Shown here piece by piece: positions 59,310-64,000 of a DNA stretch of 64,000 bases. The first letter of the stretch is position 1. Each line of letters starts with the position of its first letter. Made by a program: the position numbers and the translations under genes. The DNA is from Sipunculus nudus (Eukaryota > Annelida > Sipuncula > Golfingiida > Sipunculidae): NCBI GenBank assembly GCA_026874595.1, contig CM049313.1, forward strand, positions 44,918,659-44,982,658. Reading direction: 5' to 3'. The notes beneath the pieces are model-generated. The model had not been told where the DNA came from. It saw only the letters and a list, made by a program, of their open reading frames with translations, and searched no databases.

Positions 59310-62300
59310 TTGAAACCAATCCTCATCTCATAAGAAGTAAATATGAACAAGACAATATTTTTTCAGCTATTTATGCTGAAAACTAAATTTCATAAAAATA
59401 ATAAAAATATTTTATTTTAGTGTTACATAATGATTGAAATATTGAACCCAACCCACACATTAAGAAGAGGACAAAATTCCTGTGGAGCCTGTGTTTAGTT
59501 TTTTTTCTCTTTAACAAATATCCAGTCTTCAGTAGTAAACAAAGATATTTTATAAAAGTGTGTTCTTTATAAGTGAAAAATACCTCTTTCACAAATTCTA
59601 AAAATGTACATCAACTGTATGAGGCTTTGGTAAGCTTACAAAAAAACATTAAATGATTAATTAATTAAAATCTGTTTGTCTTCTGTTTTCTTATACAAGT
59701 TAAATCTCAACATTGACATAAAAACATACCTCTGAAAACTAAAATTAACATTCAGAATCAATAGGAAGCTTAAAAGAAAATAAATAGATGAAATTACCAT
59801 CCAGTTTGTTTTAATCTAGGAACAGCTAAAGTAGTCTCTGTAATAACATGTCATTTCTCTGCATATTCAAAGCTGTTTGTAAACACGTTTGACTAAAAAT
59901 TGTAATTTTCTTATTTATGTTAATTTCTTATTAATCTACAAAGAAATATATACTAATTCCTACAAATCTTTATCTTAAAAATATTTGCACCTGAGAAAAT
60001 ATGTATCCCTATATTTTAATTTACATGAATCTTAATTAATATATAAATATGCTATAATTAATTTAAACTGATTGTTTACATGCCATGATATTTTACAAAT
60101 ATATAAGGTGCATTTATATGATTAATTGTATCTTGCTAAGCTTTATTAGCCTGTGAATCTAAATTATATGAATTATCTTATATATTTTAGGAATATTGTG
60201 TATTTCCAACCTCCAACATTCTAATGTATAATTTATCATTTTAATTCTTTTAATTCCTAAGTTCCTAGTGTCATTAAATATAGCTAAAACTTGACTTTAA
60301 TGAGTAATTTTGATCCAGATAAGTATGTGTGAAGCGGAATTATTATTATGCTTTATTTATAATGCAATAGGTGCTTGTAAAATGCGATTGGCAATTCATC
60401 TAAGTTAGTAAAATTAATGAAATAACACTGAAAGTGAAGAAATTTTCTCCAGTAAAGTCCTCATTTATGATAACTCGCCCCTAGTTATCCATTTAATACT
60501 AGCTGTTATTTAAGATGCTGTTGGATTTCGTCTTAATGAAAAGTAATATCGGAAGAATTCAAGGAGTTTCACATGGTTTTCAACCCTTAAGTAAATATTT
60601 TTCATCGTGACCACTGATATATTATATAAACTAATTATTCTTCTATTTTGATAAGTACATGATAAACAAAATGAAGAATAAAACTGCTAAATTGTAGCAT
60701 TTCTTCATATAATTAATTTACATGTAATTCTCAGATATTTAGGGACAATTCAGCTATGGTTATTAAAACATTGAAGTTCCCTTGAACAAACATTGTCCTA
60801 GTTTCTTCATATAATTAATATAAACTTTTTTATACAAGAATGTGCTGAAGATGTGTGAATAAAATAAATATTTATTTGCCCACTGGCACAATGTTAAACC
60901 TGTATTTGCATGCTTTAACTTTTATCAGAGCATGGTTAAGTTTGGGTTTCCTTGCACTTTTTAACAGTGCACTTGAAAAGGCAAAGTCAGTTCCATATAT
61001 ATGACCATAATCATTTAATGGTTTCAAAGAAAATTTAACTAAAATTTTTGTGAGTGGAATACATACATCATAGGGAGACGTTAAAACCTACTGGTTGTTA
61101 ACATTAAAAATGTATGGGATCAGCTAATTTATAAATAAAATAGTGACATGCAAACTTTACAGCATGCACCTAAATTTCAAAACTATGATATCCAAATAAC
61201 AATAATTTGTTAAATTCCCCTGCTATAATCAAACATTTCAATATCCAAAATTATAATTTGATGAAACTAAAGATGAAGAATAATTAGAATTTCTTACTGG
61301 ACAATTTGGATGATTTTTATATTCCAAATATAGTAAAATGATTGGAAAGTCCAAATAAAAGTAGTAATCAAAATATAATGTACACCTTATTAAAATGCTA
61401 CTGATATAAATTAAATACAAACTGGTATATAATATATAAGGTACTGCAATGCAAAGAAATTGAATTTTTAGTAATAAAATTGTGAGATGAAAAAGATATA
61501 GCAATTGTTTGAAAATGATCATTTTGTTTAAATCCTATTTGTAAAAATAACCTCTTTGAAAAATTGTTCATTCAGGTCATTATAAAAATTGATATTTTGA
61601 AAGGAAGAAAGTGTTCATATAATGATATTAAAATATTACTTACTTGAAGATGAGCTAAAGCTGGAAATTAAATAATTTATCTCATGGTAATTACCATGTA
61701 CCCCTGTAGTAAATAATTTGCAGTAACAACACAAAATTTCCCACAGTATAAATGATACTGAAGATATTTTTTGAGAAGGCACGGGTTTTCACTGCCAATC
61801 TGGTTGGTATATTTACAACTTTAGTACAAATATTCAGTGAAAGCCAGATTTAGTCCAGATTTCCATAGTCAGCTGACACAGTAGCTCTTGGTCTTAAGTC
61901 CTAGAGACAGCTTTGATATGGTCATATCAAATAATCCCAAGTCTTTATTAACATGTTTAATCAAGGAAATCACTTAAATTGTATAAGTATTTAAGTTCAG
62001 GGTCTGAACCAGGCTTATAAGCCTAGTGCTGCTGAGTCATTTGGATTTATGTAAACATTTCTTATTTTTAACAGTTTACAAAAATTTAAGGATCAATCTC
62101 TTTTTCTAAAAAAAAAAGTCACCCTGATGTTGGTACCACCTGGTAATAATGTGATGCACTAGTAGATGGGTTGCACATTTAAATTATTAACTGAAAGGTG
62201 AATCATTAAAGTTCAGGAAATGTATAGTTGAGAACTTGTATTACTTAAACATGAAATGACAGCCACTGGGTGAAATTTGAGTTGCTTGCACACAGTCAAA

Positions 62301-62700
62301 AAGGACATATATATGTATTCAATATTTGCTGGTATTGGATCCATGTTTTGGATAAAAACATACTTTTTGTGCTTCAGTTGGTTATTTAATCAGTTGTATG
62401 ATTCTGTGATTTATATTGATCAGGAGGAGGTTCCTTTTACTTGTCTCCATATTATGAATTATAATGAATTATGATACCTGTAATATATTTCCTTTCATAC
62501 CCAGAGCTATTTCTTAAGAAAGGTCTGTGATAGTGTTTGAAAATATGATGTTGAAACTGTATGTATACAGACCATCAGTTCAAGAGGTATGACCAACATC
62601 TTGGGGGGGGGATTCTAAAAATTCTGGGGAATAGAACTGGTCAAATATATGTTTAGCACTGAAAAATGTTGCCAGATTTTGTGTTTTGCATTGATTTATA
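59310..62700. other. AT-rich non-coding stretch
   Basis: Dense in stops on both strands; no element ends, arrays or exon-like segments recognised. A frame of 94 codons on the minus strand (61238-61522) is low-complexity Leu/Ile/Tyr and looks like chance. Confidence 0.4.
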
Positions 62701-62754
62701 CCCTAAAGTTGATTGCAGGTAACTAAATTTTCAGTTTCCACACCTAGGCCAAAT

Positions 62755-62855
62755 GCATGCCCTCCCCCCCCCCCCCCCCCCCCCCCCACTTCAGCACTTT
62801 GAACCTGAGTGCCCCAGTCCCTTATCTTAAATCCTCTATCTGCCCCTGCTATAAT
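62755..62855 (-). mobile_element. Half of a hAT-like MITE with a C-run
   Basis: Read on the minus strand it begins CAGGGGCAGATAGAGGATTT and proceeds to a G run (62763-62788 on +). This mirrors the CAGGGGCGGATCCAGG terminus at 16324. The other end is not recognisable. Confidence 0.4.
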
Positions 62856-63313
62856 TTCAGCCAGTTCAGTTACCCATGATTGTGTGATCAATAAAAGCAT
62901 TACTAAACCCTGTTTGTATATCTATAGTGAAGTGGCGTTGTATTGATTCAAGGGGCTAACAACGGACCTAAACTGACTGTAATGACGTGTAAAAAAACAT
63001 AACCTGTCCCGGTGTTTAATAACCCACAGAAAAACCTTGCATCTTATTAACACAGTGTGTGGTATGATAATTAATATAAATCCAGGTCCGATAACATGAT
63101 TAGCTACTGCGTCAGTCTGTCATTTTTAAACAGATATTGGACATTCAGAGAAATACCACGTGCAGGTTGTTATAGTAATGACACACACTTTTTACATGGT
63201 CTTGCTGTTGACCCATTTCCCCGTTTTCTTGAAAGAATGTTTATTATCTCTTGGTTTCTTCTTTTATTTCCTAATTTATTCAGAAAAAAAGTTTTTATCT
63301 CAGTCTTGCTTTT

Positions 63314-64000
63314 TTAGCTCAGCTGACTGAAAGTCATCTGAGCTATAGCGATCACTCGTCTGTCGTCCGTCTGTCCGTCCGTTAACCAGGCACAAATCGT
63401 AACCGCTGAACCTAGAACCTTGTAACTTGGGATTCTGAGAGGTCCATGAAAAATCTCCTTGGAAACCAGAAATTAGGTCTCTGTTACCCATATCCTTCGA
63501 GCTATGGGGCCCCAAAGTACCCCCCAGAAAAGTCAAAAATTTCATACAAAAACTTCAATATCTCATTAACTACTTGACTGATGGTCATGATTTTTGGCAT
63601 ACATATTGATCATGAGATGTTTCATCACTTCCTGCAGACTGGTGGCGCCACCTGAATTTTTTCAAATTTTCACAGTTTTTTTTCTCTATTTTCGAGACCT
63701 TTCAGGATGTAGTTATCTGTCAACAGGGTACAAATCGTAAGGACTGGACCTAGAATCTTCATTGTTGACACACAGGGAGACCCATGATAAGTCTCCATGG
63801 ACACCTGAAATTAGGTCTCTGTTACCCATATCCTTTGAGCTATGGCACTCCAAAGTACAGCTCAGAATAATGGAAAATTTGATACAAAAGCTGAAGTATC
63901 TGAACAACTAATGCAGAGATCACCATAATTGTTTTCATGGATATTGATCATGACTGGTGGCACCACCTGTATTTGTTCGGGTTTTTTTTATGAATTTTTT
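63314..64000. repeat. Pearl/HINE-like element, running off the window
   Basis: The head TTTTTAGCTCAGCTGACTGA with hairpin partner AGTCATCTGAGCT is followed by TCCGTCTGTCCGTCCG. Two 337-bp-type core units carry GGACCTAGAATCTTCATT and TGGTGGC(G/A)CCACCTG. It is closely related to 6543-9102; the tail lies beyond base 64000. Confidence 0.7.

Noticed and set aside
61238-61522. 94-codon minus-strand frame rich in Leu, Ile and Tyr
   Set aside because: Expected from AT-rich DNA lacking stops by chance; no membrane-protein pattern with loops.

Overview
The window is animal nuclear DNA and most resembles a bivalve mollusc. It is AT-rich, intron-bearing and full of microsatellites and transposon relics. 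The bivalve call rests mainly on repeated elements of the 'pearl'/Helentron-associated type: a head hairpin AGCTCAGCTGACT...AGTCATCTGAGCT, a (TCCG)n microsatellite, tandem core units and a tail ending CCCATGGGTC. There is no prokaryotic architecture: no operons, no long ORFs, no CRISPR array. Almost every open frame longer than 60 codons is a chance frame or a translated repeat.

Only two host genes can be supported. First, the last three coding exons of a + strand alpha/beta-hydrolase-like gene lie at 1652-1829, 2599-2785 and 4745-4869 (stop); its 5' part is upstream of the window. Second, a + strand signal-peptide exon lies at 40970-41069 with a consensus splice donor. It sits behind a stretch with CRE-, E-box-, NRF-1- and CCAAT-like motifs (39587-40290); I could not find its downstream exons with confidence. 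Several weaker exon candidates are listed with low confidence.

Layout: 1-14.4 kb holds the hydrolase tail embedded in pearl-like elements, one of which starts 14 bp after the stop codon. 14.7-17 kb holds a PIF/Harbinger-type MITE, a hAT-like MITE and a promoter-like stretch. 18.5-20.8 kb is a large foldback element. 22-29.8 kb holds TTAA-flanked elements, an array built on the palindrome GGTGGCGCCACC, a pogo/Tigger relic with a CENP-B-like transposase start, and a decayed LINE. 29.8-38.2 kb holds three more foldback elements inserted at (TA)n or related dinucleotide tracts, a MITE and an RTE-like tail. 38.5-44.7 kb holds a Tigger MITE, the promoter-like stretch, the secreted-protein exon and a Helentron-like element with a triplicated unit. 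44.7-64 kb is mostly intron-like or intergenic AT-rich DNA with LINE fragments, two more foldbacks, a hAT element with a clean 8-bp target duplication, and a final pearl-like element running off the right edge.

The most unusual content is a family of five foldback elements (18535-20820, 29849-32895, 32958-34862, 37533-37961, 54636-56028). All begin TGTC, all end ACA, and all sit at (TA)n or a related dinucleotide tract. Their long arms are built of internally palindromic units such as GATCTGGGC or CGCCTAGGCG. I cannot place them in a named superfamily.
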